DNA of 64,000 nt from Oscillatoria acuminata PCC 6304. GTDB taxonomy: Bacteria; Cyanobacteriota; Cyanobacteriia; Cyanobacteriales; Laspinemataceae. The stretch is taken from contig NC_019700.1 of assembly GCF_000317105.1 (NCBI RefSeq), forward strand, positions 1-64,000, read 5' to 3'. The notes below the pieces were generated by a model. It did no database searches. It was not told the DNA's origin and saw nothing but the letters and a program-made list of their open reading frames with translations. A program made the position numbers and the translations under genes. Of this stretch, positions 33,885 through 44,267 are shown in pieces. Numbering within the stretch: position 1 is the first letter of the stretch; each line of letters starts with the position of its first letter.

Positions 33885-34374
33885 TCTGGATGATTAACCC
33901 TGTGCTACTTTCAGCATTTTTTAGACTACCGATTCAGGGAGTGGGTCTGTTTCTGGTAGGTCGTTGTGTTTGTCAGGCTTACGGAAATAGGAATTTACCA
34001 GAGCATGGCAGTTTCGCCAAGAAAACGGGACCCCTTCCGTTGGAGGGCCTATTCGTGACCTACTGCGGCGCTAGATGTCAAGCATTGTTGGTCAAGGGGC
34101 CGATTTCTCCTCGCGTTTGGTGCGGACCCCGAAAGAACAGCAGGAATCTGTTGCCTTTCTAAACAGGCCAGGAGAAAATTATGAAATCCTGGGAGTGACA
34201 AAAGCTGGCTGGTGCCTACTTGCTTCACCTAAGTCGTCTGGAATGGTTGGAAGCTCTGTCTATGAGAACAGGGAGGAAAACCGACTCAAGCGACTTTAGT
34301 GGTCTTAAAAATCCCCGTCTCTTTAGAGCAGGGAGTGTCAAGGAGTCTTGCCTCTACCAATTACTCAACCACCA
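33885..34374. other. Gene-free stretch holding an IS200/IS605-like right end
   Basis: CCCCGTCTCTTTAGAGCAGG followed by GAGTGTCAA (about 34308-34340) resembles the subterminal hairpin and terminus of IS200/IS605 elements. The plus-strand frame before it (AGWCLLASPKSSGMVGSSVY, stop at 34297) could be the tail of a lost TnpB-type gene. No transposase core remains. Confidence 0.35.
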
Positions 34375-37300
34375 ATGATGCACCAAAAAAACTCGCGGAA
34401 AGTCCATCCCTATCTCCCGCTCTTGATGGGAGCAATATTTGCCACCGTCACGAGCACCCCCCTCACCGCCCAACCCAGGGTTCCAGAGGAGTCTTTGATT
34501 TCCGTAGAAAGCCAGGTTAATTTGGGGACGGCACAACCTGTCCAAGCATTTGGCGGACAACTCGCCGTCTTTGTGGGACATGAGAAATCTGTGGAGAGTG
34601 CTGTCTTTAGTCCCGATGGCAGCCAAATCCTTACAGCTAGTGAGGATGGAACCGCCCGGTTGTGGGATACCCACGGCAATCTCATCGCCGTATTTCAGGG
34701 ACATAAAGATTCTGTGGTAAATGCTGTCTTTAGCCCCGATGGCAGCCAAATCCTCACTGCTAGTGGGGATAAAACCGCCCGGTTGTGGGATACCCACGGC
34801 AATCTCATCGCCGTATTTCAGGGGCATGAGGGAAATGTCAAGAGTTTCTCCTTTAGTCCTGATGGCCGTCAACTTCTCAGCACTCGTGCGGATAGAACTG
34901 CCCAGTTGTGGGATATCCAAGGTAATATTATCACTTTGTTCAGGCATGAGATTGACGTGACCAGTGCCTCTTTTAGCCCCGATGGCAGGCAAATCCTCAC
35001 TGCTAGTTTTGATGGAACCGCCCGGTTGTGGGATACCTCGGGCAATCTCATTGCTGTGTTCCAGGGGCATGGGAGTCATGTCTTCAGTGCCTCTTTTAGT
35101 CCCGATGGCAGCCAAATCCTCACTGCTAGTTGGGATAAAACCGCCCGGTTGTGGGATACCTCGGGCAATCTTATGGCTGTATTACGGGGGCATGAGGATT
35201 GGGTCCACAGTGCCTCCTTCAGCCCTTCGGGCAGCCAAATCCTCACTGCTAGTGAAGATAGAACTGCCCGGTTATGGGATACCTCGGGCAATCTCATTGC
35301 TGTGTTCCAGGGGCATGAGAGTCGGGTCACGAGTGCCTCCTTCAGCCCTGATGACAGCCAAATCCTCACCACTAATTTGAATGCAACGGCCCGGTTATGG
35401 GATACCTCGGGCAATCTCATCGCCGTCTTCCGGGGGCATTATAGGGGTGTCACCAGTGCCTCCTTTAGCCCTTCGGGCAGCCAAATTCTCACCGCGAGTT
35501 CGGATGGAACCGCCCGATTGTGGGATGTATCAGCAGCACTAGCAGCCCAAGCCGAGCAAATGGCTGCCCTACAATCTTTTGACAAAGGCGTGTCTGAGAG
35601 TAATGCTCAACTAGCCCTGTTCCGGGGGCATGAAGATTGGGTCCACAGTGCCTCTTTTAGTCCCGATGGCAGCCAAATCGTCACGGCTAGTTTTGATAGA
35701 ACCGCCCGGTTGTGGGATATCCACGGCAATCTTATCACCCTGTTCCGGGGGCATGAGAGTAAGGTTTACAGTGCCTCCTTTAGTCCTGATGGCAGCCAGA
35801 TCCTCACCGCTAGTGAGGATAAAACGGCTCGGTTATGGGATACCTCGGGCAATCTCATCGCCGTCTTCCGGGGGCATAAAGGTCTTGTGCATAGTGCCTC
35901 TTTTAGTCCTGATGGCAGGCAAATCCTCACCGCTAGTTTTGATAGAACCGCCCGGTTGTGGGATACCTCGGGCAATCTCATCGCCGTATTTCAGGGGCAT
36001 AAGCATGGGGTTTACAGTGCCTCCTTTAGTCCTTCGGGCAGCCAAATCCTCACTGCTAGTTTGGATGGAACTTCTCGGTTGTGGGATACCTCGGGCAATC
36101 TTATGGCTGTGTTCCAGGGGCATGAGAGTATGGTTTACAGTGCCTCTTTTAGTCCCGATAGCAGCCAGATCCTCACCGCTAGTTTTGATAGAACCGCCCG
36201 GTTGTGGGATACCTCGGGCAATCTTATAGCTGTCTTCCGGGGGCATGGGAATGCCCTCAGTAGTGCCTCTTTTAGCCCTGATGGCAGGCAAATCCTCACC
36301 GCGAGTGAGGATGGAACCGCCCGGTTGTGGGATACCTCGGGCAATCTCATTGCCGTATTTCGGGGGAATTATAGGGGTATCACCAATGCCTATTTTAGTG
36401 CCGATGGCAACCAAATCCTCACCGCGAGTTCGGATGGAACCGCCCGGTTGTGGGATACCTCTGGCAATCTCATTGCCGTGTTCCAGGGGCATCTGGGTGC
36501 CGTCACCAGTGCCTCTTTTAGTCCTGATGGCAGCCAAATCCTCACCGCTAGTTTTGATAGAACCGCCCGGTTGTGGGATGTATCAGCAGCACTAGCAGCC
36601 CAAGCCGAGCAAATGGCTGCCCTACAATCTTTTGACAAAGGCGTGTCTGAGAGTAATGCTCAACTAGCCCTGTTCCGGGGGCATGAGGATAGGGTTAACA
36701 GTGCCTCTTTTAGCCCTTCGGGCAGGCAAATACTCACCGCTAGTGAGGATAAAACCGCCCGGTTGTGGGATACCTCTGGCAATCTTATTGCGGTGTTCCA
36801 TGGGCATGAGAGTTTCGTCACCAGTGCCTCTTTTAGTCCCGATGGCAGCCAAATACTCACGGCTAGTTGGGATAAAACCGCCCGGTTGTGGGATACCTCT
36901 GGCAATCTTATGGCTGTCTTCCGGGGGCATGAAGGTCTTGTGAATAGTGCCTCTTTTAGCCCTTCGGGCAGCCAAATACTCACCGCTAATAGTTACGATA
37001 AAACCGCCCGGTTGTGGGATACCTCTGGCAATCTTATGGCGGTGTTCCCGGGGCATGAGAGTTTCGTCACCAGTGCCTCTTTTAGTCCCGATGGCAGCCA
37101 AATACTCACGGCTAGTTGGGATAAAACCGCCCGGTTGTGGGATACCTCTGGCAATCTTATGGCTGTCTTCCAAGGGCATGGGCGGTGGGTCAACAGTGCC
37201 TCCTTTAGCCCCGATGGCAGGCAAATCCTCACCGCTAGTGAGGATAAAACGGCTCGGTTGTGGGATACCTCTGGCAATCTCATCGCCGTATTTCAAGGGC

Positions 37301-40143
37301 ATAAGGATGGGGTCAACAGTGTCTCCTTTAGTCCTGATGGCAGTCAAATACTCACTGCTAGTTCGGATGGAACCGCCCGGTTGTGGGATACCTCTGGCAA
37401 TCTCATCGCTGTCTTCCTCCATCAGAGTTACGTCAACAGAGCCTCCTTTAGCTCGGATGGCAGCCAAATCCTCACTGATGGTGATGACCCCCGGTGGTTG
37501 GATACCTCTGGCAATCGCACCCCTGATTTTGGTGACACCCGGTTGTGGGATACCCAAGGTAATCTGATCGCCATCTTCCGGGGGGTCGGGAGTACCTCCT
37601 TTAGCCTCAACGGTAGCCAAATCCTCGCTGCTTGTGAGGATAGAACCGCTCGGTTGTGGGATGTATCAGCAGGAATAGAAGCCTCTGCTCCTGACGTAGC
37701 CTTAATAACAGGCATCCAACTTTCTAAGGAAGGAACTGTCGAATCAAAACGACTGGCACTTCAAAAATTAGAAGAATCCCGCCAACTCTATCAAGAATCG
37801 GGAAACTCCTCTAAAGTAGCCGAAGCATTGTTTTACCTCGGAAATATCTACGCTAGTTTGGGTCAGTTCCAAACCGCCCTCGACTCTTACAACCAAGCCT
37901 TATCCCTGGCTCAAAAAGCAGGTGCTAAAGCTCAAGAAGCTACCATTATCAATAGTCTGGGAGAACTCTACAACAATTTAGCAGAACCGCAAACTGCCCT
38001 GACTTACTATAACCAAGCTCTGCCCCTGTTCTATCAATTAAACGATCGGGGAGGTGCAGCCACGACTTTCAACAACATTGGCGATGTCTATACGGCTTTA
38101 GAGCAATGGGAAAACGCTCTGGATTCCTACACCCAAGCCCTGATTATCTCACGAACCGCAGGTAATTTCCACGCCGAAGCTACTGCCTTAAGGGGTATTG
38201 GTAGCACCTACATTACCTCCCAAAAATGGGAAACTGCCCTGAATGCCTACAACCAATCTCTGCTGATCTCCAGACACCTCAGCGACCCCATTCAACAAGC
38301 AACCATCCTCAACGAAATCGGCACAATTCAATCGGCCTTGAGTCAAGACTCAGCAGCGCAAGAATACTACAGCCAAGCCTTGTCTTTATCTCGCGAGTTG
38401 GGTTACAAAGCGGAAGAAGCTCGCATCCTCTACCATCAAGCGCTCTTAAACCGTCAGCAAAATAATCTCACCGCTGCCCAAACTGATATTGAAGCATCCA
38501 TTAATATTATCGAAGACCTCCGCACTCAAATCGATAGCGAAAAACTCCGCCAATCTTATTTCGCCCAAAACCAAACCTATTACGAATTCTACACCGACCT
38601 GCTGATGCAATTGCACCAGCAAGATCCAGATAAAGGATATGACAAACAAGCCTTTAATGTCAGCGAACGCGCCCGCGCCCGCACCTTGTTGGAAATTCTC
38701 GCTGAAGCTAATGCCGATATCCGCACGGGGATTGACCCGCAACTGCGAGAGACAGAACTCAACTTACAGCAGCGCATCAACGCCACTGAATCCCAACGGA
38801 TGGAGTTATTCTCTGGTGAACATACCCCAGAACAAGCCAATGCGCTCAAACAAGAACTTGATACCTTATTGCGGCAATTGGATGAATTAAGGGCAGAAAT
38901 TCGTCGGACTAGCCCCCGGTATGCTGCCATGACTCAGCCCGAACCTCTGACTTATGAACAAATCCAGCAGCAGGTTCTTGACAAGGATACTTTGCTCTTA
39001 CAATATTCCCTAGGCGAAAAACGTAGTTTCCTCTGGGCGGTGACTTCGGACAGTGTAGAGGTTTACGAACTCCCGTCTCGATCGCAAATTGAGGAACTGG
39101 GGGAGGAATTTTATCGGTTAATGCAAAATCGCCAGTATCGAAGTGAGAGTCGCAATATTACTGTCTCTCCTAATATTCCCCAAATCAATGCTTCTGCAAC
39201 CGAACTCAGTCAGATATTGCTGTCTCCAGTTGCCGATAAATTGCCTGGGAAGCGGTTGTTAGTGGTTGCCGATGGGGTGTTGAATTTTATCCCCTTTGCT
39301 GCCTTACCAACTCCGGGAGGTGGGGATGAGTTGACGCCGTTGTTAGTGAATCATGAAATTATTAATCTACCTTCTTCCTCGACGTTAGCGATTCTGCGCC
39401 AAGAAGATGCGGGAGGGCAATTGGCCCCGAAAACTGTTGCGTTGATTGCGGACCCAGTATTTGAACTCGATGATAAACGGGTCACAGGGGGAGGGGTGGT
39501 TACGGCATCCGATTTGGGTCGGATGATGGTGAACCGTTCGGCGGATACCATTATCGGGCGTCCGATTCCGGCCCTACCGGGGACAAGGCAGGAAGCGGAA
39601 GCGATTCTGGCGTTAGTCCCGGCAGATGGGGCGATGTCCGCGTTTGATTTTGATGCCTCTCGCGCTACGGTGGCGAATACGGATTTAACTCAATATCAAA
39701 TGGTGCATTTTGCCACTCATGGGTTTGTGAATAGCAGCAATCCGGAGTTGTCTGGGTTGGTGTTATCCCTGGTGGATGAGCAAGGGAATGAGGTGGATGG
39801 GTTTTTGCGCTTGCATGACATTTTTAATCTCCAGTTGAATGCTCAGGTGGTAGTGCTTTCGGCTTGTCAAACGGGGCTGGGGGATTCGATTCGCGGTGAG
39901 GGATTGGTGGGGTTGACTCGGGGGTTTATGTATGCCGGAACCCCTCGGTTGGTGGTTAGTTTATGGAATGTGGACGACAACGCCACAGCGGTCTTGATGT
40001 CGAAGTTTTATGAAAAAATGCTCTCGCAAAACTTGACTCCTGCCCAAGCATTACGGCAGGCCCAGTTAGAAATGTGGCAAACACAGGAATGGAACTCGCC
40101 TTATTTTTGGGCAGCTTTTACGTTGCAGGGGGAATGGCGATGA
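34375..40143 (+). CDS. Exported WD40(24)-TPR-CHAT protease
   Basis: About 1922 residues from ATG 34375, giving a signal-peptide-like start ([20 protein letters not shown]). Then 24 WD40 units in three blocks of eight, each block closing with RLWDVSA; TPR units ([20 protein letters not shown] and after); and a C-terminal CHAT caspase-like domain with the catalytic His in [12 protein letters not shown] and Cys in [13 protein letters not shown]. It probably senses a partner through the propellers and then cleaves proteins. The export signal is odd for an immune-type effector. It stands next to the AbiE genes. TTG 34348 is an alternative start. Confidence 0.87.
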   Translation: MMHQKNSRKVHPYLPLLMGAIFATVTSTPLTAQPRVPEESLISVESQVNLGTAQPVQAFGGQLAVFVGHEKSVESAVFSPDGSQILTASEDGTARLWDTHGNLIAVFQGHKDSVVNAVFSPDGSQILTASGDKTARLWDTHGNLIAVFQGHEGNVKSFSFSPDGRQLLSTRADRTAQLWDIQGNIITLFRHEIDVTSASFSPDGRQILTASFDGTARLWDTSGNLIAVFQGHGSHVFSASFSPDGSQILTASWDKTARLWDTSGNLMAVLRGHEDWVHSASFSPSGSQILTASEDRTARLWDTSGNLIAVFQGHESRVTSASFSPDDSQILTTNLNATARLWDTSGNLIAVFRGHYRGVTSASFSPSGSQILTASSDGTARLWDVSAALAAQAEQMAALQSFDKGVSESNAQLALFRGHEDWVHSASFSPDGSQIVTASFDRTARLWDIHGNLITLFRGHESKVYSASFSPDGSQILTASEDKTARLWDTSGNLIAVFRGHKGLVHSASFSPDGRQILTASFDRTARLWDTSGNLIAVFQGHKHGVYSASFSPSGSQILTASLDGTSRLWDTSGNLMAVFQGHESMVYSASFSPDSSQILTASFDRTARLWDTSGNLIAVFRGHGNALSSASFSPDGRQILTASEDGTARLWDTSGNLIAVFRGNYRGITNAYFSADGNQILTASSDGTARLWDTSGNLIAVFQGHLGAVTSASFSPDGSQILTASFDRTARLWDVSAALAAQAEQMAALQSFDKGVSESNAQLALFRGHEDRVNSASFSPSGRQILTASEDKTARLWDTSGNLIAVFHGHESFVTSASFSPDGSQILTASWDKTARLWDTSGNLMAVFRGHEGLVNSASFSPSGSQILTANSYDKTARLWDTSGNLMAVFPGHESFVTSASFSPDGSQILTASWDKTARLWDTSGNLMAVFQGHGRWVNSASFSPDGRQILTASEDKTARLWDTSGNLIAVFQGHKDGVNSVSFSPDGSQILTASSDGTARLWDTSGNLIAVFLHQSYVNRASFSSDGSQILTDGDDPRWLDTSGNRTPDFGDTRLWDTQGNLIAIFRGVGSTSFSLNGSQILAACEDRTARLWDVSAGIEASAPDVALITGIQLSKEGTVESKRLALQKLEESRQLYQESGNSSKVAEALFYLGNIYASLGQFQTALDSYNQALSLAQKAGAKAQEATIINSLGELYNNLAEPQTALTYYNQALPLFYQLNDRGGAATTFNNIGDVYTALEQWENALDSYTQALIISRTAGNFHAEATALRGIGSTYITSQKWETALNAYNQSLLISRHLSDPIQQATILNEIGTIQSALSQDSAAQEYYSQALSLSRELGYKAEEARILYHQALLNRQQNNLTAAQTDIEASINIIEDLRTQIDSEKLRQSYFAQNQTYYEFYTDLLMQLHQQDPDKGYDKQAFNVSERARARTLLEILAEANADIRTGIDPQLRETELNLQQRINATESQRMELFSGEHTPEQANALKQELDTLLRQLDELRAEIRRTSPRYAAMTQPEPLTYEQIQQQVLDKDTLLLQYSLGEKRSFLWAVTSDSVEVYELPSRSQIEELGEEFYRLMQNRQYRSESRNITVSPNIPQINASATELSQILLSPVADKLPGKRLLVVADGVLNFIPFAALPTPGGGDELTPLLVNHEIINLPSSSTLAILRQEDAGGQLAPKTVALIADPVFELDDKRVTGGGVVTASDLGRMMVNRSADTIIGRPIPALPGTRQEAEAILALVPADGAMSAFDFDASRATVANTDLTQYQMVHFATHGFVNSSNPELSGLVLSLVDEQGNEVDGFLRLHDIFNLQLNAQVVVLSACQTGLGDSIRGEGLVGLTRGFMYAGTPRLVVSLWNVDDNATAVLMSKFYEKMLSQNLTPAQALRQAQLEMWQTQEWNSPYFWAAFTLQGEWR
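34560..37670 (+). repeat. Coding repeat array of WD40 units
   Basis: Units of 123-126 bases, many over 90 percent alike by eye. A linker of about 107 bases encoding [20 protein letters not shown] is identical at 35526 and 36579; the distance, 1053 bases, is the length of one eight-unit block, so a whole block was duplicated. Confidence 0.85.
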
Positions 40144-40180
40144 AAGTTAGCGGGTGATCGCCGATGTAAATCTTTGTTGA

Positions 40181-40253
40181 CTGGACTCTCCAGATGGAGT
40201 CAAAAGCCCCCAGGCTATGCGACGATTTGAATATCCCCAGTCGTACTGGAGAG
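40181..40253. repeat. CTGGA inverted repeats before the integrase gene
   Basis: CTGGACTCTCCAG (40181-40193) is itself a palindrome, and its arm CTCTCCAG recurs inverted as CTGGAGAG at 40246-40253, seven bases before ATG 40261. Possible operator or integrase arm/core site. Confidence 0.45.
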
Positions 40254-40260
40254 CGCCTCC

Positions 40261-41208
40261 ATGACATTGCGCCTAGAATCCTCTGAGCATCCGCACCCGT
40301 TGGCTTTGCTTGAGCCCTTGCCGCTGACCCGCCACCCCGCTGAGGTTTATCTCAGTCAGCTTGCGGTGAGCAGTCGTCGCACGATGGGTCACAATCTCAA
40401 TTGGTGCGCGAGAATTCTGAGTGCCGGTCAGTGCGATCGCCTCACCCTGGATTGGTCCAAACTCCGTTACGAGCACACCGCAGCACTCCGCTCAATTTTG
40501 CTCGAAACTCACCCGCCGTCAACCGCTAACTTGAAACTCTCGGCGCTCAAGCAAGTTTTGAAAACAGCCCGTAAACTCCGGCTGATAGATGCTGATGACT
40601 ATGAAGATGCGGTTTCCATTGACCGGATTCCTGGGGATGCTCCGTTACGGGGCCGCCTGCTTAAGACTGAGGAAATCAAAGCCCTGCTGCAAGTTTGCCA
40701 GGAATCAGACAGCCCCATCGGGACTCGGGATGCAGCGGCGATCGCTTGTTTCTGTGCCGGACTGCGACGGGCAGAAGTTGCCGCACTGGATTATGGCAAT
40801 TGCGATTGGGAAATTGGCGGCCTCTTCGTCAAAGGCAAGGGCCAAAAACACCGTCAAACTTATCTGATTCCCGGTGGGTTGGAATTGCTGCAAAACTGGA
40901 TTGACCTACGAGGACGCAGAGCCGGAGCGCTTTTCTATGAGTGCAAGTGGTGGGGTGAAATTGTGCCAGAGCGGATTACAAGTGAGGCTCTGGCTCTGCG
41001 GTTGCAAGAATGGGGGAAATTAGCCGGGTTGGAATCGTTTTCCGCCCATGACTTTCGCAGGACTTTTATCAGCAACCTGCTAGATAAAGGGGTGGATATC
41101 GCGACGGTCCAACAGCTTGCGGGTCATAGCAATATCGAAACGACGGCCCGCTATGACCGTCGGGGTGAGGAGACTAAGCGGGCAGCGGTGCAGAAGTTGG
41201 GTTTTTGA
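40261..41208 (+). CDS. Tyrosine recombinase (phage-integrase family)
   Basis: 315 residues. N-terminal SAM-like core-binding region, then the catalytic domain with FCAGLRRAEVAALDYG (Arg I), KGKGQKHRQTYLIP (Lys), HDFRRTFISNLLDKG (His-x-x-Arg), QQLAGHSNIETTARYDRRG (His and the Tyr nucleophile). All active residues are present. Plasmids and integrated elements use such enzymes for integration or dimer resolution. It may serve the genes to its right (41.8-44.2 kb) or be a remnant of a separate element. Confidence 0.9.
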   Translation: MTLRLESSEHPHPLALLEPLPLTRHPAEVYLSQLAVSSRRTMGHNLNWCARILSAGQCDRLTLDWSKLRYEHTAALRSILLETHPPSTANLKLSALKQVLKTARKLRLIDADDYEDAVSIDRIPGDAPLRGRLLKTEEIKALLQVCQESDSPIGTRDAAAIACFCAGLRRAEVAALDYGNCDWEIGGLFVKGKGQKHRQTYLIPGGLELLQNWIDLRGRRAGALFYECKWWGEIVPERITSEALALRLQEWGKLAGLESFSAHDFRRTFISNLLDKGVDIATVQQLAGHSNIETTARYDRRGEETKRAAVQKLGF

Positions 41209-41277
41209 ACGGGCTGATTGGGCGATCGGTTATCCAATCGCTTGATACACTATGCCGCTGGGATAATTTTGTTCTTC

Positions 41278-41700
41278 CTAGTCGTTTAGCCGAATCCGAG
41301 ACGGCAGGACATATTCACTATTGGCTCGGACGAAACAAGTTTCCCGAGCGGCATCTTCTAATCTAAGTTGAACCCAGGGCAACCCGCGATCATCGGACCG
41401 CAGATGAGAAGAGGTAAAGCTTCCTCCATTAGCCACCGTGAAATAAGGTGTCAGATTATAAAAATCCTGCCCTTGATAATTGGGAGGAGCGCATCTGACG
41501 TTTAGCCCGTTTGGGTCGGGATCCACTACTGTCCAACGGGCATACACGCTCCCCGGTGTATGGGGAAACTCATTGATGATGTAATAATCACCATTTCCAT
41601 TGGCTTCTACATAAGGAAAATCTGCTAGAGCGGTTCGGCTCACCAGAACTCCCCCTAATCCAACAGCGATCGCCAGCCCTAAGCGTGAAATTTTCAGCAT
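41278..41700 (-). CDS. Secreted small hypothetical protein
   Basis: 140 residues with a clear signal peptide (ISRLGLAIAVGLGGVLVSRT, cut near ALA-DF). The mature part has a conserved-looking NGLNVRCAPPNYQG and a second cysteine (RETCFVRAN), consistent with one disulphide and an SH3-like fold. Function unknown; probably periplasmic or surface. Confidence 0.7.
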   Translation of the reverse strand: MLKISRLGLAIAVGLGGVLVSRTALADFPYVEANGNGDYYIINEFPHTPGSVYARWTVVDPDPNGLNVRCAPPNYQGQDFYNLTPYFTVANGGSFTSSHLRSDDRGLPWVQLRLEDAARETCFVRANSEYVLPSRIRLND

Positions 41701-41831
41701 GGTTAGTCACCAAAATCTAACTCAATTATCCTCTTTTACCAGCCTCAAAAAACTTAACTTTTTCTTAAAGCAGTGTTGATTACCTAGCTTGGTCTACCTA
41801 CCGCTCCTGAAGGGCATCAAGTTAACGCAGT

Positions 41832-42908
41832 TCATTCGGGTTCAGGCGCTTCCACTTCGGGATAGAGTTCGCGATATTTCTGCCAGTTTTCGCGATAAAA
41901 GTTGCGTCCTTCTTCCGTGATTCCTAGACAGGAGGATTTCCAGTCTTGGCGGAATTCCTGAACTAGCCCATTTTTTCCATAACGCTCATTCCAATTGCGT
42001 AGTCGCAGCCAGCAATATTGCCAACTGTACCCCCCATATCCTGCTCTATAATCATCAGCAGCCAACCCCTCATCGCCAGCATTCCACGCGGCCACCAGCG
42101 CCTTCCACTGATAATCCCGCAGCGTCCGAGGCGGCAGTTTTTTCTCCGACTGAATGCCCAAACCCGCCCGCACGACGGCCCGACCCAGGCGAGTCAATTT
42201 GCACTTGAACCAATCTGAAACCTGATAGCAATAGTCAATTTCGATGAGTTTGCGTGTCCAGAGCGCCTTAAAGGTGCTGCCAGTCCCCGGGTCAACAACT
42301 TTGGCTGTTTTCAGTTTCTGCCTGAGTTGGGAGGAATTCCCAAACAACTCCAAATACTCAATCCAGCGCCACTCGTCAGCGGGTCTGGGACGACCGCCGC
42401 TATTCCATGCACTCCGTTCGGACTGCTCCCGCTTCTGGTCAATCTCGAAAATCTGCTTGAGATACGTCCGTTGCCGCTCGTTCAACTCGTCCCAGATTTT
42501 TTCGTGTTTCGAGCGCGGTTTCGCTGGCTCGGGTTCTGACTTTGGCTCCAGTTCTGGTTTAGGCTCGGGTTCTGGCTCAGGTTGGGGCTGAGGCTCCGAA
42601 TAATGCTGAACTTTGATGGCATCCATCGCTTCTGCCAGTTCTTCCAGAAACTCGTTCAGCTTGGTAAACCAGTCTTCCCCAGTCGTACCGACTGCCTCGA
42701 ACGCCAGGGGCGCGAACTCTTCTATTAGTTGCGATCGCGTTCTGGACTCCAGCATCGATGGCGGTTCGTTGGGATTGCCACCAGCTTCGATAAACCCACG
42801 GTAGCGATCGCATAGTTGCATCACCTGCGATTCCAGCGGCACCGGGACCCGCATTTGCTTGGTTTCGTAGGGCGCTTTCTTGCCTCGTCCTCCCTTCGGT
42901 TTTGCCAT
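41832..42908 (-). CDS. Plasmid-type DNA-binding-like protein, unknown
   Basis: 358 residues from ATG 42908; the longer frame to 43022 would add 38 unconvincing residues. Start AKPKGGRGKKAPYETKQMRV, then LESQVMQLCDRYRGFI, which looks like the N-terminal strand-helix of cyanobacterial mobile-element RHH proteins. A Pro/Glu-rich linker of EPEPKPELEP type follows, and a C-terminal region with conserved Trp (WRWIEYLELFGNSSQLRQKL; YGGYSWQYCWLRLRNW). I infer nucleic-acid binding. Its start faces the small gene at 43174, with a shared control region. Confidence 0.6.
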   Translation of the reverse strand: MAKPKGGRGKKAPYETKQMRVPVPLESQVMQLCDRYRGFIEAGGNPNEPPSMLESRTRSQLIEEFAPLAFEAVGTTGEDWFTKLNEFLEELAEAMDAIKVQHYSEPQPQPEPEPEPKPELEPKSEPEPAKPRSKHEKIWDELNERQRTYLKQIFEIDQKREQSERSAWNSGGRPRPADEWRWIEYLELFGNSSQLRQKLKTAKVVDPGTGSTFKALWTRKLIEIDYCYQVSDWFKCKLTRLGRAVVRAGLGIQSEKKLPPRTLRDYQWKALVAAWNAGDEGLAADDYRAGYGGYSWQYCWLRLRNWNERYGKNGLVQEFRQDWKSSCLGITEEGRNFYRENWQKYRELYPEVEAPEPE

Positions 42909-43141
42909 GACTCGACTCGTAAACAGGTTATAGGTAAGAGTGTAAAACTCGTTGACAGGTTTTCGCTTCGGTGGGGCTAGGGTGATAAAAGTTGATTTTT
43001 TTTCGGTTATTTTCTCCGGCAACCGCTACCCCCGCCACTGCCGTAACGGGACAATGTTAGTTGACGAATGTTGACGTTTTCGCCTGTTTTTGGAACGGAA
43101 CTGCCACCCCTGCCACTGTCAAACTGCCGGGAAATATGGCA

Positions 43142-43362
43142 AGATAGTATGGCAGAGTAATTAGAGAAAAATCATGACCAAACATCCAGGAGGAAGACCC
43201 CCAAGCGGACGGGGTAAGAGGCTGTACATCAAACACTCGAAAGTTAGAGCAGTAGAGCTAATTGGGGAATTGCCTGATGAAGCGATGCCAATCGTCGAGA
43301 CGATACTAGAAGCCCTAATCCTCAAATTTCCACAAGAGGGTTGACGTTAGATAGTATGGCAG
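43142..43362. promoter_or_regulatory. Repeated 14-base element before two genes
   Basis: AGATAGTATGGCAG occurs at 43142-43155 (19 bases before ATG 43174) and again at 43349-43362 (before the BRO gene). TTGACG stands just before the second copy (43342-43347). Likely shared operator or promoter. Confidence 0.55.
43174..43344 (+). CDS. Very small basic protein (56 residues)
   Basis: MTKHPGGRPPSGRGKRLYIK is basic, then a helix pair LPDEAMPIVETILEALILKF. The fold could be a short RHH-type protein (strand then two helices). Preceded by the 14-base element and in a phage-like block. Probably a small repressor; this is inference. Confidence 0.6.
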   Translation: MTKHPGGRPPSGRGKRLYIKHSKVRAVELIGELPDEAMPIVETILEALILKFPQEG

Positions 43363-43437
43363 TTAAACTAAAGATAATGCTCCTGCGATGCTGCGAACAT
43401 CCAGGAGCCGGTTAACTTACAACATGGGTCAGTCAAC

Positions 43438-44223
43438 ATGAATAATTTAGCAGTTTTTGCCTTTGAGGGCCATCAGGTGCGCTGCATTGGGACACCGGAG
43501 AACCCCCAATGGGTTGCCCAGGATGTCTGCGAGGTCTTGGGACTTAATAATGTCAGCCAAGCCCTGTCTCGCCTTGACGAAGATGAAAAAGCCATCATTT
43601 CAAATGATAGTGAACAGTGGAAAGAGCTAAACGTCAGTCAGCGGGCGGATTCCATCTTAATGGTGAACGAGTCCGGACTCTATTCGCTGGTACTTTCCTC
43701 CCGCAAAGCCGTAGCGAAACGGTTCAAGCGCTGGCTCACCCACGAAGTCATCCCGTCTATCCGCAAAACGGGTTCTTATTCCATTCCTGAGAAACCGCAA
43801 CCTCTGCCACTGGCGGACAAGCTCAACGCGATGGAACAGATGCTGGCAGATATGGGTATCAATCCGGTTCTGCTCCGGCAGGTCAAGCTCGACACCGTAG
43901 CCAAGTATAATCCCGAACTCAAAGACATGGCGGAACTGGGGAAAAAGCTACTTGGCGCAGAAAGCCCGTTAGAGTCGGTCGGTCTGACTCCCACGCAATT
44001 AGGAGCTAAACTCGACCCTCCCCTATCCGCTCGACAAGTCAACAGCAAGCTCGAAGCCCTCGGACTCCAATATCGTGATTGCTCTGGGAAAAAACCCATC
44101 TGGCAACTCACCGACGCGGGTCACGAATACGGTCAGGTTTACTTGGCGACCAAAGACCAATGGAGTGGTGCTCAGATTCACTGGCAACCTAAAGTCTTAG
44201 ATTTGATGGGCGATCGCCACTAA
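43438..44223 (+). CDS. BRO-N antirepressor-like protein
   Basis: 261 residues. The N-terminal BRO domain is plain: VAQDVCEVLGLNNVSQALSR, LDEDEKAII, MVNESGLYSLVLSSRK, KRFKRWLTHEVIPSIRKTGSY. The C-terminal part (LTPTQLGAKLDPPLSARQVN...WQLTDAGHEYG) is like phage antirepressor C-terminal or KilA-type DNA-binding domains. Such proteins turn phage or plasmid gene sets on by binding DNA or repressor. It is the right edge of the integrase-led block. Confidence 0.85.
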   Translation: MNNLAVFAFEGHQVRCIGTPENPQWVAQDVCEVLGLNNVSQALSRLDEDEKAIISNDSEQWKELNVSQRADSILMVNESGLYSLVLSSRKAVAKRFKRWLTHEVIPSIRKTGSYSIPEKPQPLPLADKLNAMEQMLADMGINPVLLRQVKLDTVAKYNPELKDMAELGKKLLGAESPLESVGLTPTQLGAKLDPPLSARQVNSKLEALGLQYRDCSGKKPIWQLTDAGHEYGQVYLATKDQWSGAQIHWQPKVLDLMGDRH

Positions 44224-44244
44224 CGTGCTTCCAGTTAACCCACC

Positions 44245-44267
44245 GACCCCGCTTTATAGGCGGGGTC
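44245..44267 (+). terminator. GC-rich hairpin after the BRO gene
   Basis: GACCCCGC, TTTATAG loop, GCGGGGTC; no long T tract. Confidence 0.5.

Noticed and set aside
34354-37715. Many long open frames on both strands across the WD40 repeats (up to about 318 codons)
   Set aside because: They repeat with the 126-base unit and give low-complexity repeats without starts or ribosome sites; shadows of the WD40 gene.
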